Source: Metarhizium brunneum | Lineage: Eukaryota; Ascomycota; Sordariomycetes; Hypocreales; Clavicipitaceae | Length of the DNA: 64,000 nt | Assembly (NCBI RefSeq): GCF_013426205.1 | Contig: NC_089423.1 | Span: 6,882,001 to 6,946,000 of the forward strand | Direction of reading: 5' to 3' | In this document: positions 44,387 through 57,108 of the stretch, one piece after another | How positions within the stretch are numbered: the stretch's first letter is position 1 | Layout: each line of letters opens with the position of its first letter | Program-made: the position numbers and the translations under genes | The notes under the pieces: generated by a model | Told to the model about the DNA's origin: nothing | Databases searched by the model: none | Seen by the model: the letters and a program-made list of their open reading frames with translations, nothing else

Positions 44387-45591
44387 ATGGCCGACAGCAA
44401 CACATCCCCCCTCAAAATAGCTCTGGTGGCCGAGCAGAGGTCGACGTACCTCAAGCTTGGCTACACCAACGAAGAGTGTGCCGCGCTGACGCACGACGGT
44501 GAAGTCAAGGCTGTTGCGGCCGCGCTCCAAGACCTGGGCCACGACGTCACCCTCGTCCCGGGGGTCTCGTCGCTCGTCGAGCACCTCGCGGCCGGGCGTC
44601 ACAAGAACTGGGACCTGGCCTTCAACATGGCCCAAGGCTTCCACGGGCCCGCGAGGGAGGCGCACGTCCCGGCACTCCTGGAGGCCTTTCTGATCCCGTA
44701 CACGTTTTCCGACGCCGCAACCATGGCGCTGTGTCAGAACAAGGCAAACACAAAGGTCAGTCTTGCACCAAGTATATATACTCTCTAGCAAGTGGAAACT
44801 AAACCAAGGCCAGATCATCCTGGAGCATCACGGCGTCCCCAACGCCCCCTTCATGGTCATCCCCAGCGAGCACCTGAGCCTCTTGAACCATGCCACGCTG
44901 CCCCCCAAGTATCCCCTCTTCGTCAAGCCCGCCACCGAGGGCTCGTCCAAGGGCATCGACAGGTTCAACAAGGTCAACAACTACGCGGAGCTGGAGCTGG
45001 CCGTCCAGAAGCTCAAGGCCAAGTTCCCCGGCCAGGACATCCTGGTCGAGTCGTTCCTGTCCGGGAGGGAATTCACGGTGAGCATCCTCGGCACCGGGCC
45101 CTGCAGCCGCGTCATCGGCATCAGGGAGCACATCTGGCAGACGGTGCCCGAGAACGGCAACGGCTACCAGGCCACGCAGGAGTTTGCCTGCTGGAAGAGC
45201 AAGCTCAGCGAGGGGTGTCTGCTGCGCTACAACGACGCCCACGACATGGACGACGCCCACGTCAAGGCCGCGTGCCAAGTCGCCCTGGACACTTGGACGG
45301 CGCTGGGCTGCCGCGACGCCGGCCGCGTCGACATTCGCTTCAGCTCCGACGATGCCAACGGCGTCCCGAACGTACTGGAGGTGAGTGCCCTCCCTGAACC
45401 TGCCGGCGGCGAATTTTCACAGCTGACCGAATGTTGCTCAGGTGAACCCCATTGCCGGCCTGCTTCCGGGCCACTCGCCGCTTCCAGCGAGCGCCGAGGA
45501 GAACGGGCTCTCGTTCGAGGCGCTGTTGACCGCCATCCTCGAGAGCGCTCTCAGCCGCAGTGTTCCAGACAGTTCCGCTTGGGGTCCTTGA
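44387..45591 (+). CDS. D-alanine-D-alanine ligase-like ATP-grasp enzyme
   Basis: Three exons (44387-44755, 44814-45380, 45442-45591) give 361 residues, all joins in phase 0. The N-terminal domain has the Ddl layout (KIALVAEQRS, GPAREAHVPALLEAFLIPYT, then NKANTK). The ATP-grasp part shows VKPATEGSSKGI as the glycine-rich loop, LVESFLSGREFTVSILG, and the metal-binding end DAGRVDIRFSS...EVNPIAGLLPGHS. It lacks a signal peptide. Bacterial Ddl makes the D-Ala-D-Ala dipeptide for peptidoglycan, which fungi lack, so the substrate here must differ (another amino-acid or dipeptide ligation). The N-terminal HGxxGE-like signature is reduced to MAQGFHGPAREA. Homologues are known scattered in ascomycetes, and bacterial ancestry is plausible but untested here. 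Confidence 0.88.
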
Positions 45592-46881
45592 CGGCGGTGA
45601 CGCCCGGGGCAGGAGGCCGTTTGCGAGCGACATGGAGGCTTTGGTACATGTCCCCGGGTTGCAGTCACTGAATGTTTTGCGGCAGCTGGCGTCATTGGAT
45701 TAAAAAAAAAAAGACTAGTTGGCATGGGCTTCACGCCCCAAGTGGTGACAATGGGCCGTTGAGAAAGAGAGAGCTAAAGGTAATTCTATTTGTTAGTCGT
45801 GCCGAATCGCGTTTGGGCCTGCCAGGGTTCGGGGAGCCGTTACACTTGCCAGCCTCCCACGGAGAAAGCTCCGTTATTCTCTCCTTTAGGCAGAAATGCA
45901 AGAGTTTGTCCTTTTTTTTGTCTCAGCCGTGCCATGCAGGCGTGCTGTGTGGCGTGCCGGAAGCGGGAAGCCATCGACGGTCGAGGCGCTTCCAAGGACG
46001 TTGAGGACGGCAAAGTGAGACATTGAGTCAAGTCGATACTACTGTAAACAGTTGAGGTCCAATTGTGTCCTCGCAGACGCAGAGCCCAACAGACGCCTGG
46101 CTGCCTGATGAAGCCAGGCTATTCCCTCGGAGCACCAGATACCTTGGCATTCCCTCCTTTTGCCCCGATGTGGTGACCAAAGACGGCTGTCATGACTGTG
46201 CCATAACAGACTTTTGAAAGCTTACTCCTCACCCTCTCGGCGGGATGACGGTGGCGTTTTCCTGGCGACGTGTGCCGAGCTATGTGGTCTTGTTCTGCGT
46301 GCCAAGGGCGGCCGACGCCCCAAGTGCTGACGTCTCGGGCCATGTAGTTGAATTTTACTTTTTCGAGAAAGTAAATGTCACACAAAGCTTATCATGCCTA
46401 TACGATATTCCGAAAAGGTACATTGTAGTTTCATATAAGTCAAGTTGTGGTAAAGTAGTCTTGTCTTATTATCAGTCTTGACTATGAAATTGATAGTAGG
46501 CACTTTGATTCATTACCGACTTGTTTGTTGATGTGAATTCCCGTCGTATTCTGTGTCATGCGTACGATATACCAAGAGAATAGCCATTTATTTCCAGCCA
46601 CGTTGACCTTACCTGACCCTGCATGATGTGCTGCAATACGACAGTTGTTGCTGCCAACAAAACCAAAAGTCCCATGCCGCCACTACCGCAAGTGTCGGTT
46701 CTGGACAAAGTTTCCTGCAGACAGGATGCGTCTTACACTTTGTAATCTGTGGGTGGGGATGCTTTCGACAGACATGATCCCAAGTATAAAGAACACGGGG
46801 GTGTCTCCAACTCGAGAGCAAAGCTTGCTCGCCCAGCAGCAGGATCCATCATCCAACCTCACCATTCTTCTTCTGCCCAAC
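45592..46881. other. Intergenic, no gene seen
   Basis: 1.3 kb. The half after 46350 is AT-rich. The last 250 bp form the promoter and leader of the tyrosinase gene. Confidence 0.5.
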
Positions 46882-49090
46882 ATGTCTTATGAGTACTACC
46901 CCATCACCGGCATTCCGGTACAACCGGGGGAAGTAACCCCCGCAAGGCGGGAGCTTGCCAGCTGGTCGACGTCCACGGTCCCCGGGGATCAGATCCAAGT
47001 GTCCCTTTTCATTCGGGCTCTGCAGAAAATGCAGGACAAGAACCCACTGGAGGAGCTTCTGTCCTACTTTCAGATTGCCGGTGGGTACATGACGTCTCTC
47101 TATACCATCAACGGATGCTCACATACATCTCGGCAGGGATCCACGGATACCCCGTGGTGCCGTGGGATCATGCCACTCAGCACGGGTTCTACTGCACACA
47201 CGGTTCCATTACCTTTCCCACTTGGCATCGCCCGTATATGCTGCTGTATGAGGTAAGGTCCTAGATGGAGCAGCCCTGTACACGAGCCACAAAGTCCCTC
47301 TGCTCACAGCGTGCAACAGCAAGTGCTCTACAACATCATGGACCAGGAGCTCATCCCCGGCATCACTGATACGGCCGTCAGACAGGACTGGAAAAAGGCA
47401 GCCCAGCAATGGCGCCTCCCCTTCTGGGACTGGGCTCTCCCTCAGTCAGACACGAACAAATTTGGAGTTCCAGGAATCGTGGGACTCGAGCAGCTCGAGA
47501 TCCTGAAGCTCGGGGGCAAGGACAAGGAGTCCGTCAAGAACCCCCTTTACAAGTATACAAACAAGATCAACGGCGAAGAGGTGTCCATGAACGATGCAAA
47601 AATGAAGCCATATCAGCTCGATTACGACGCGTACGGTGGCATTGTGAGTACATGGCACAAAAACCCTTTCGTCAACACCAGACACTGAGTATGCTCCAGT
47701 ACAACAAAAGTATTGGCACCAGCCGGTATGGAAATCCCAGTCTCCCTGATTGGGTACAGGGCTTCGTGGATAATGCCAAAATCGAGGAGGCCATGGAAAA
47801 TCCAGAAGCGCCGCACTGGCAGAAAGGCGTGTCGATTGCGGAAAACGTCTATCGAATCCTCACCGACGTGTACTTTCAGTCGTACGAGACCTTCTCATCC
47901 ACGTACCTCACTGACGACAAGAAAAATCTCAAGCCCACCGAGTACCTCTCATTGGAGATGATCCACAACAACATACATGTAGGCCCCCCTGTGTTCATTT
48001 CATCCTAGATTATGCCAGCCAACCCAACTTGACGCTCTCACCAGGTCTGGACCGGAGGCTGGGTCGAGGGACCAGCCACCAAAGTCACCGGCGTCCCCGT
48101 CACCGCGGGACACATGGCAGATGTCCCGGTGGCCTCATTTGACCCCATCTTCTGGCTGCACCACTGGTAAGCCCGGCGGAGGATTCGGTGATTGCTGCGT
48201 GTTGTGATAATCTGCTGACAATGCCAGCAACGTCGATCGGCTCCTCGCCATCTGGCAATATCTCAACCCCGACAAGTGGTTTGGCACGGAGCCTCCGCCG
48301 ACGCCTGGACATACCGACATCACGCCACTGCCCACGGACGACCTGCCCCCTTTCCACATCAACAAGCAGGGTAAATACTACAACTCAAACGACGCCCGGG
48401 ACTGCGGGAAGCTCGGATACACATACCAGGACCTGGTAAACACAAACATTGACAAGTTAAAGGCCGAGTTGCAGGACAAGTACGGCAATCACACAAAGAA
48501 GCTCCTCCAGCCCGTCAAGGGCATCCGGCCGGTCCCCGGGGTCAGCGAGGAAACGTTCCCAGACTACATCATCAACGTCGAATATGACCGGTTCGCGCTC
48601 GGCGGGGAGCCATACGCAGTCAAGTTCCATCTCGAGACGACCAACGACCAGGGCAAGACCGAGTCCTGCACCCTCGGCTCCTTCCACAACTTCACCTCCC
48701 CCGTGGTGCCAGACTGCAAGAACTGCCAGAATCAAAAGGACAAGAGCGCCAAGTCCAAGGCCCAGGTCCCCATCACGCTGCCCCTGCACGGCATCGTCAA
48801 GAGCACGCGCTTTCCCGACGCGACTAGCCTGGAGCCCGTCCACGTCAACGTCCTGCTCGAGCAGCAGCTCAGGATCTCTGTGACCAAGGTATCGTCCCTG
48901 CCGGCCGTGATTCTTGTCGATTGACCTTTTTTTGACTGACAGTGTTTTGTAGCTTACGGGCGAACAAGTCCTGCTGACGAATCTGCCCGGATTTCATGTG
49001 ACTGTCCATGTTGGCACGGCCAAGCAGCCCAGTGTGTCGCGCCACGTCTTTCACCCTGAAACGTACAGAACCCTTCGGACGGTTCGGTAG
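46882..49090 (+). CDS. Tyrosinase (type-3 copper monooxygenase)
   Basis: Seven exons (46882-47080, 47137-47252, 47320-47643, 47700-47978, 48045-48166, 48228-48888, 48953-49090) give 612 residues with consistent phases. CuA ligands are His69 (IAGIHGYP), His88 (FYCTHGSI) and His97 (TWHRPY). The Cys86-Thr-His88 arrangement is where the Cys-His thioether of fungal tyrosinases forms. CuB ligands are His302 and His306 ([12 protein letters not shown]) and the His pair at 345-346 in [14 protein letters not shown]. The C-terminal half carries the tyrosinase C-domain ([19 protein letters not shown]) that shields the active site until processed. No signal peptide, so it is likely cytosolic, as for many ascomycete enzymes. 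The reaction is o-hydroxylation of monophenols and oxidation of diphenols to quinones, feeding melanin or cross-linking. The second acceptor is taken at GCAACAG|CAA to keep frame. Confidence 0.95.
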
Positions 49091-50307
49091 AAGGCCTTGT
49101 TTCCGGGCTAGGTTCCGGGATAGGGTTGGTCTGATTGACTCTTTTTGAATTTGTTGGATTGTGTCTCGTTTGGGTGTCTGAAATGGAGTGAATGGACGAG
49201 GGGATTGGCCCGAGATTGAAAACTGTCTAGCTAGGAATTGCGTCGTCTTTGGTATGAATATCGAAATTGACCGTTGATTGTTTGAAAAAGTACAGACTTT
49301 AGCTTGGCTGGAATACACTCGCTCGCAAGGCTTTTGCACGTCTTCCGCCCCAGGATACACGACGGTGAACTCTGCGATTCATAACTGTTCAACCGCCGGC
49401 TGGCAAACGTGTGCCCGAGATGAGCGTAGCACTAGAGCCGGATTACGAATTCATCGCCATTCGGGGACGTTGTTCTCGGAGAATTTTGACCAGTTGTAGA
49501 CCGTGACCGGGACGGCGCTTAAAACTGCGCACGGTTCGCGTCCGCCGCCGGCCACGCCGCCTCCTCCGGCTCCGCCCGGAAGACGGAGTGCTTCAAGGCC
49601 TCGGGCGTCAGACGGCGGCGGCGGCAACGTGCTGGGCTGCACCGTCCCGAGCAACATACGGCCAGCGGCGGTTTGGATGATTTTCCAGCACATCAAAAGT
49701 TGGCTGTGAACCGCCAAGGCCATGTGAATGCGGAGCGGACCATGAAACCGCACCCCCTGTTTGAGATTTGGCAGATATATCCCGACCTGGTGAAACCACA
49801 CCCATGAGTCTGGCATGGCCATCTTCCACCAGATCTGAAATTCCACCTTGCCAATGAAACCGCCCAGATCTACCCGGCCGGGGCAACATCGAACCCTTGC
49901 CCATCTTCACCCGCATAGTCGTCCCCGTCAGACAGGGTTACCGCTGTCATCGGAGGACGTTTCATCCACGTCAGACAAACCAGGTCAAACACCACGGTGG
50001 CTATGTTGTATCAATATCCAAGTGTGTCCCATTATTTCGTATTTACAATGTGATGATACCTCCACGCCGCCCCGCGAAAAAAAAAATGCTCTTGGTCCCG
50101 GCTGCGGCTTGAAAAAAACCCTAGCCTGCTGCCGTTATGCTAAATATACAAGACCTGTCTCTGTCTATGACTGGCTGGAAAGGGACGAATCTCCCGACAA
50201 TAATAAAATAAAAAAAAACATGGCCCATCCTGATTGCTGCTCCGCTTCTCTAACCAAAGGCCCCATCGATTAAAATCCAAAATAAAAGCAACAAACCAGC
50301 AAATGGT
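49091..50307. other. Intergenic, no gene seen
   Basis: Convergent ends of the tyrosinase and sulfatase-fold genes. No supported gene, and several A-rich runs (50080-50220). Confidence 0.5.
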
Positions 50308-53300
50308 CTATGATGAAGGGTCGTAATTCCAAAGTCGTTTTCGCTCCGCCGCCCACCAAAGACCAACTTTATCTGCTTCAATCAGCCAATCAGCAGCGCC
50401 ATCGCCATACTTGCCTCTGACTGTGGATGCTAGGCTGTTGATGGACCACTCCAAAACACGATTCAGCTCCATCGGGTCCTGGCCGAGGTCCGAGAATACG
50501 TATTCCGTCTTCTTATCCAGGGGAAGGACCAGCCTCCAAGGTGCATCCGAGGATGTGATTGTGAGCATCCTCCCGCCGGGGTTGACGAGACTGTAATTCC
50601 AGGCCCGCCGCCCCTTGCGCGTCGTCTCAAAGGGGCGAATCAAGGATTGGCCTTCGTAGTCTTGCACCAAGTCTGCGGCGGCCGCCGTGTCCTTTTCGTT
50701 GAGAGAGCCGGTATTCACAAGGAGGTCGAGGATGGTGGGCAAAATGCTGAGGGACGTGGCGTTGACTCTATGCTCGACTCGGGGTAGTTTAGGGTGTCTA
50801 AAGGTGATTGGTACGCGAAAGTTGCTAATGTGGCCGTTCTCGTATGTGCCCGTCTTGCTGAAATCCTCCTTGAATGCTTGGCCGTGATCTCCCACGAAAA
50901 TGACCAGGGTCTCGTCGGAGATGCCCTGATCGTCAAAGATCTGCATGAGCTGGCCAATCCACGCGTCGTTGAAACGGATCGTGTTTAGGTAGCTGTTGAG
51001 GTCCTTGTGCGTCTGCATCAGACCCTGCGCGGAACCCATGTACTCGCTCGAGTTGAACCACTTGGGCACTGCCCAGGGATGGTGCGTGGTGCTGGTAAAG
51101 TGCGACAAGAACATGCGCTGGTTATTCGCCGTCGCGTTGGTGATGTAGTCGGTCAAGTACGTTTTGAGCGCCGTTTCCGGGAACCCAAAATAATTAATCT
51201 CTTCCAGCTCGGGGTTGTTCTCGCTGTCTTGCTTGATGCGGTTCTTGTTGACAATGTGCTTGAAGCCAATCTTGGAGTCGAACTTGTCCTGCCGATCGTA
51301 ACCGTCGGTGACGGCCTGGAAGAAGGCCGGGTACCACTGCTGTTCGTGGTAGTTGTCCGAAGTTGTGTTCTTCTTCAGCCTGTTGAAGAGCTCGAGTATT
51401 TCGGGGAGACACGGTTGGTAGCTTTCCGTCTCAGCCTCCTCAAACATGTCAACAGGCATGGGCCAAGCGCCGCAGTGGACGGCAGCCAAACTCTTGGTTG
51501 ATACACTGCTGGTGGTGAGGCCGCCAACGACGTGGACGCCGCCAAAGCCGTCCTCGGTCTTGTCGTTCCATTCCGAATATTTGCGACCAAACGCAGTGCC
51601 GTTTTTGCTCTTCCAGTTACCAGACCTGCCCGTGATGCGTTCGGTGTTGGGGGAGATGTGTGACAGCAGTTCGTTGATGTCGTCGTGGTCAAGCTCGTCG
51701 TGCGACTTGATGATGAGGTCGTGGAAGCTGGAGCCCTGCTGCAGGGGAAAGAGTTCCTCTCGCATGCTCTCCATCAAGATAATGGCAATGTGCTTAATCT
51801 TGACTGAGCCGTCCTGCAATATCTTCTCCAACGGCTTCAAAACAGGATTCTCCAGGTTGCTAATCTTCATGGGATCGTTGGCGGGGTTGTAGTACGGGTC
51901 CAAGACGAGCGGATCGGGACAGGAGCTGTCATGGTGGCCAGTCGCGTTCTTGAGAAGCTCATTGACGTCACCGGTCCTGGCCTCGAGGGTCCAGCGAGTA
52001 AAACCCTGGGGCAGCTCGGATGGCAGCCATTCGGGTTTCCTGTCTCGGTACTTTTGTATAATGTCATTCGCCGCGCCTGGCGCCCACCCCCTAAAGTTGC
52101 CCCGGGGAGCCTCCCAGTTTGAACGATCAATAAGATTGGGCAGTGGCCACGAGCTTGATGTACACTCAATCGACTTGGGGGCGAAGACGGCCAAGAGCGG
52201 TAGAGGCAACGTGGTAAACATGCGGCTGTACGGTCGCTCGGGATCAAAGAGGATCAAAATGGCCAGGAATCCCAGCAGAACCATGATCCCATAGCTCCAC
52301 GGAATGAAGCCTGGGCAGTGCATGGCACGCGTGGACGCGGAGTCCGTCTTGCCCAGCCGTCGGCGTGTGGTGTTGTTGGGCGGGCCATCGCAGCTGGAAT
52401 CAGAATCCGAGTCGAATTCGTATTCTTGGGTGGGCAGGAGAGATGACTCGTTCTCTGCCTTTGTCAACTTGGAGAGTCCAACCTTGGATGCAGTCCATCG
52501 AATAACTGGCGACACACGTGTTAGACATTCCGTTTGCTTGGTGCCGTTTGGTGGGACCAGAACAGGCAGTAGGCAGAACAAACCTGATTGTGCGTAAATC
52601 TCGACCGCAGCCAGGGCCGAGCTCACAAATTTGTACAGTCGGAACTTGACAAGCCAGGACACTACAAGGATGATGCAGGTGAATGCGAGCGGCGTCTTCC
52701 CCTCGCTCAGCAGGACCTTTCGGCCTTCCTCGCTAAAGGCAAACGTCGTCGCATCTCCCCAGTCAATCTCGCCGCCGGTTTGGTAAAAAAAGCCCAGCTG
52801 AGACGAGGCGGCGCCAAGGGTAACGAAGCTGCAGACGATGCGCAAGGGCGGGCACCCGTTAGCATGCGGCAACGCAGAAGCGGGCGCAAAGCCAGGCAAA
52901 CAAAGAAACAAACAACGAGACACCAAAGAAACAAAGGACGCTGGGAAAGCAAGTAAACAATGACGATGACGAACGCTTGTTTGTGTCACCCCGTGACCAA
53001 GACTGATGAAGCTTAAAATTCATGGTGGCGTATTCCAGGGGTGCTAGAGGGTGCCAAAAGGGGCCACGGGGGATGAAGCTCGCGTGCCAACTTACCAGAT
53101 CAAGCAGGCCAGGCCAAAACCAAGCAAGGCAAACAGGCCATTCCTCCGACGCAGCAGAATCCAAATCAAAGTAATTAATACAAGGTCGGGGACGATGAAT
53201 GCCGGCAGGCAAAAGACGAAGACGCCGGTCGGGAAGACGTGTGCGTTGAGAGAGAGGCGCAGGAGCTTGGTTGTGGTGACGGACACAAAGTAGATGGCGA

Positions 53301-53328
53301 AGAAGAAGCAAACCAGGGGAGGATACAT
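50308..53328 (-). CDS. Membrane-anchored sulfatase/LTA-synthase-fold protein
   Basis: Exon 1 (53328-53096) encodes an N-terminal membrane region (CFFFAIYFVSVTTTKLL; LVLITLIWILL). After an intron of about 270 bp the protein continues from 52828. A 78-bp segment at about 52584-52507 (GTTTGT to GCCAG with a CTAAC branch site) keeps frame and is probably a further intron, so the product is about 891 residues (917 if retained). Four to five more helices precede a large alkaline-phosphatase-superfamily domain with IAIILMESMREELFP, the nucleophile-region GGLTTSSVSTKSLAAVHCG, SHFTSTTHHPWAVP and IFVGDHGQAF, the metal-binding set of sulfatases and lipoteichoic-acid synthases. Polytopic membrane plus extracytosolic catalytic domain is the LTA-synthase/phosphoethanolamine-transferase layout. 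Fungal members are annotated only as sulfatase-domain proteins, and the substrate is unknown. Confidence 0.88.
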
Positions 53329-56300
53329 TACGGGCGTCCGACGGTCAGCATCGAGACAGACGGGCCACAGTCGGCGAAGAAACTTGGGACTTGGTTCGGA
53401 CGGTTGGAAGAGACGGCCTCGAACTGCGGCTGCGCTTGGCGGATTAGTCTGGCGGTTGGAAGCAATTGCACCGGCCAGCTAGGCGTCGTACGTTGTGCGT
53501 CGGTTGTGCGTCGGTTGTGCGTCGGGTTGGGACGATGCGGGCGGTGGACGGTGAGAGGGTGATGGCAAGCCGAAGGTCAATGTCGTAAAACGCTCGCGAA
53601 GCAGAAGCAGAAGCTAAGGGAAAAAATGAAAAGAAGCGCAAGAACCGAGCGAGAGCCGACTGCGAACAGGTGGATTCGATCAAGGACCAGGACCAGCAAC
53701 GAATGCACGCATGCACTACTCCGTATCTAGGGCTATGGAATCCAGAGAGGGAAGGGAAGCGAAAGAACGAGTTGTTGGAATGGCTAGACGGGCAGGGCGA
53801 TGCTGGGTTGATGGGTTGATGGATCAGCACGACGGGTCGCAGCGGAGAACGGGGGGCAAGCACATCCAGACCATCCAGGCCGGGCCGCAGCGGCTTGAAT
53901 ATTAGCCTGACGCTGGGCGCAAGCCAGACTCCAGATATGATGCAAGTGAAAGTGAAATCTCAAAAGCTGGCGTCAAGGACAAAAGGAGTCTGGTGCTTGA
54001 CCTGTGCCACCTTGACGTCGTAAAGGTTAAAAACCAGACTCATCAAAAGATGCTCGCTTGGGGTGGCGAGGCGCGGGACTAGCCTGCTTCTGGACATGCA
54101 GCACACGAGGCGTTTGGCCTTTTGTTTTCTTTTTTTACTCTCAGGTGCTCTCTTTTCCCTCGGTCGCAAACCCGCAAAGCACCAGGCCTGGACTCGGTGC
54201 TGCGACTGCTATTATTACTCAGGGCCAAACGGGGCCAGGGGCAGAGACGACAAAGACGCAAACACTCTCGCAGGCGTCGACATCGATCAATGTCTGGTGG
54301 TACTTTGTACGGAGCAGTATGCCTGGGGCCGATACTTGACTCCTTTCTCCCTAGCTCCAGACGTCCCTGCTATGACTGCCCCAGGGAGGACGCACAATCA
54401 GAAGCGAGACGCAGGCACTCTGCTTGAGAAGAAACGAAATGATGAGCCAGATGCATGTGCACCCTCTTTTGTGTCAACCACACGTGCAGATATCATGGGC
54501 GATTTGATTCTGCCGTACTCTGTACTCCGTACAGGCCAGATCCCAATGCCATCAAGGGTCTGCAACCCCCAGTCTGCCTCGCCGCCGTCTGTGCTCTCCT
54601 TCCGATGCATGACAGTCACGGAGTATTCTCAAAACATTATGCATTCAATGTTCAGCCCTCTCGGTCCACATGCCTCCATCTCCACATCTCCACACTTTCC
54701 ATCCTCGAGACCCCTCATCCACTGATTGATGGTCGCCCTTCCATCCTGCAACATTGACTGTTCGGCGTCTCCTTTGCGTCTTGCGAGACATGTCAGCCCG
54801 TGACGGCGGCTGGGGCCAGCCTTGAGTCGTACGTACGGAGTGCTACATGATGCCAGTCATGTTGGAGGCGAGTGCCAACGCCCTCCACATTTGGGCCACC
54901 CACAAAGCCTTTTGATTGAGCGTACGAGCCAACTCTTAGCGTCCGTACCATTTTAGCATCGCTTTATTCTGGAAAAGGGCATCTGGACATCAATGAACAT
55001 GGAGCCCTCAGCAGGTCTCGTCTCGCTGTGGGAACCGCTCGCAGCGGGGAATTACACCGCAGGCGCACCTATTTAGGTAAAGTATCTACACATGTAACTT
55101 TTACCATGAAAATATATATGAAATTTCTTAGTTATTAAGTTATTATAAGGGAAAAAATATAATCAATACAACCAAGACTTTAACTAGCTTTAAATAATAT
55201 GTATCTCTTAGAGTCTATTAGAGACCTTAAAGATATACTTTTATTTATAAGTTATATTAATAAGACGCGAACCACATTTAATTTATATAAGTGGGGCGTC
55301 TAACCTGTTCAATTCCCCGCCCGTAGCGACCAGGCCCCCCCTGGTTCGTCCAAGCCCGCCCAGCTGCGGGCGCTGTCTTGAAACGGCAGCATCACCGCTT
55401 GCCGCCCATAAGCGTCGCATCAGGCGTCGGCTCGCACACTCCCACGGCCATGCATTGCTGATCTGTCAGAAGGAATCCATACACGTACCAGGTGTGTTGG
55501 ACCAGACAAGTTTTGGACCAGCCGAAGCCCGTACTGCTGCAATGCACGCCCTGCTCGACCCCTGTTGAATGCCTGCCTGCGACAGTTTATTCCAGACTGC
55601 TGTCGAAGCTTGGCCTTGCAGTTGACAACCCTTGGCCCGGCTTGGCCGTTCACGTTTGTGCGTTCCCGAGGCAGTAAAATACTCATTGCTCACCCATCCT
55701 GGCCCTCGTCTTCGCAGCGAACAATCATCAGCCCCCAGTGAGGACGGGGCACAGGGGCAAACCCGAGAGAGGCACGGTCTGGCTAGTAGTCCTCGTATGC
55801 ACGGAAGTCAACCGAAGACGAGCGCGTTGACTGGCTGGGGTTGCATAATTTCTGACGCAACGGTAGACGATGCGGAGAAGGATGCCAAAAGTGCGAGAAA
55901 AGGGGGCATCCGGCTAATGCCCGACTAGGAAGCGCACCGCCGCGCCAGCTCACTGGTCATGGTCCATCGTCTCTTGTTTCGGTGAGCTTGGGCTTTTTTA
56001 GCACGCGGCAGGAAGTGAGATCTGCTGATCCAGCCCTGTGTCTAGTGTAACCTCGTCCTCCCAAAGCGGAAACTGGTCACGATACCCCAATGTGCTCGTG
56101 TCACCCTCACTCATCGAGTCCTTGCGGCGATTGTCCTACCTGCTCGGTCCAGTCGAATGACGACCAGCAAAATCAAACAGTGGGCCAAAGGCACGAGATC
56201 CTTCACCAATATGGCAGGGATTCCGTTCCTTGAACAACTCATGGCACCATAAATCGCCCGAGAAGCGAAATGTTATTAATAAGTAGTAATAACAGAACTG

Positions 56301-57108
56301 CAGGGCAATTCCAGTGCTCCACCATTATCGCAGACTTTCCCGTCGACAAGGCTGCCTCAATCCATGTGCTAAAAAGGAAGTTTGAAATTCTAGAATGCCT
56401 CTCTACTCGTCTACCATGTCTTGGTCATATACAAGGTGTCACGTCGCGCTACCCTGGAGGTCAGTAGCCTACATGTACAACCAACTTTCACCCCCAGGGC
56501 CTTCTTCCGTCATTTACCATCGTGGCTAGCCAACTAGAAAGCTCTCTTCCGCCAGATATGCCGACTTGTCCAAGTTTGCCTACTCGCCTGGCGCTACTCT
56601 AAAACACAGCTACATCCCATCGAATCTACAAGCCAAACCAAGAGCATCGACTCCCAGGCTCAGTCTCGAAGCGCTCCTCGAGATGGTCCGTCACTCGAGC
56701 AATCTCACCGCATATATACAAATGACTCACAGCCTTGGTCAGCAGCGTCCCGTAGGTTCGAAACGTGGCATCTGCGTCAAACCCGATGTCACGTTTTCGA
56801 GCCGGTGAAACCGAAACAGCAGCGAGCCGGTGACTTTGCGACACCACGTGCACTGACAGGTTCCAGCTGGCTTTGTTTTCCAGAAAGAGCGACGGCATCT
56901 GCGTTGACCTGCACAATCGTTCCAGTCGTGGTTGAGAGTGGTGCGCACAATGGCCCAAACAAAGTCTCCAACCCTGACTTACACCAAGCACACGACGCTA
57001 AAGCTTCAAGTCTACTATTCAGGTGTGTGTGTGTGTAACTATATACAATCCATCTCTTCTACCGCCCCAATGCGCCCTAAATCTAAAGTATGAAATTTAC
57101 GCCCCTAT
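53329..57108. other. Gene-free stretch of 3.8 kb
   Basis: No supported gene. Long frames at 53444-53863 (-) and 54063-54725 (+) lack domains and codon bias. TACTCCGTA occurs at 53717-53725 and 54523-54531. An AT-rich element lies at 55044-55320. A (GT)n run is at 57022-57037. Confidence 0.5.
55044..55320. mobile_element. AT-rich 277-bp element with short terminal inverted repeats
   Basis: The ends GCGGGGAATT (55044-55053) and AATTCCCCGC (55311-55320) are exact 10-bp inverted repeats. The interior from about 55080 to 55290 is strongly AT-rich, unlike its flanks on both sides. The subterminal ends also show partial inverted similarity (GGCGCACC near the left end, GGTGGGGCG-like sequence near the right). 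This fits a non-autonomous DNA transposon (MITE) possibly altered by repeat-induced point mutation. No target-site duplication was established. Confidence 0.55.

Noticed and set aside
54063..54725. 220-codon frame that could encode a secreted protein
   Set aside because: The N-terminus is hydrophobic, but the rest has no domain, no codon bias and embeds the TACTCCGTA repeat. It overlaps several equally long frames.
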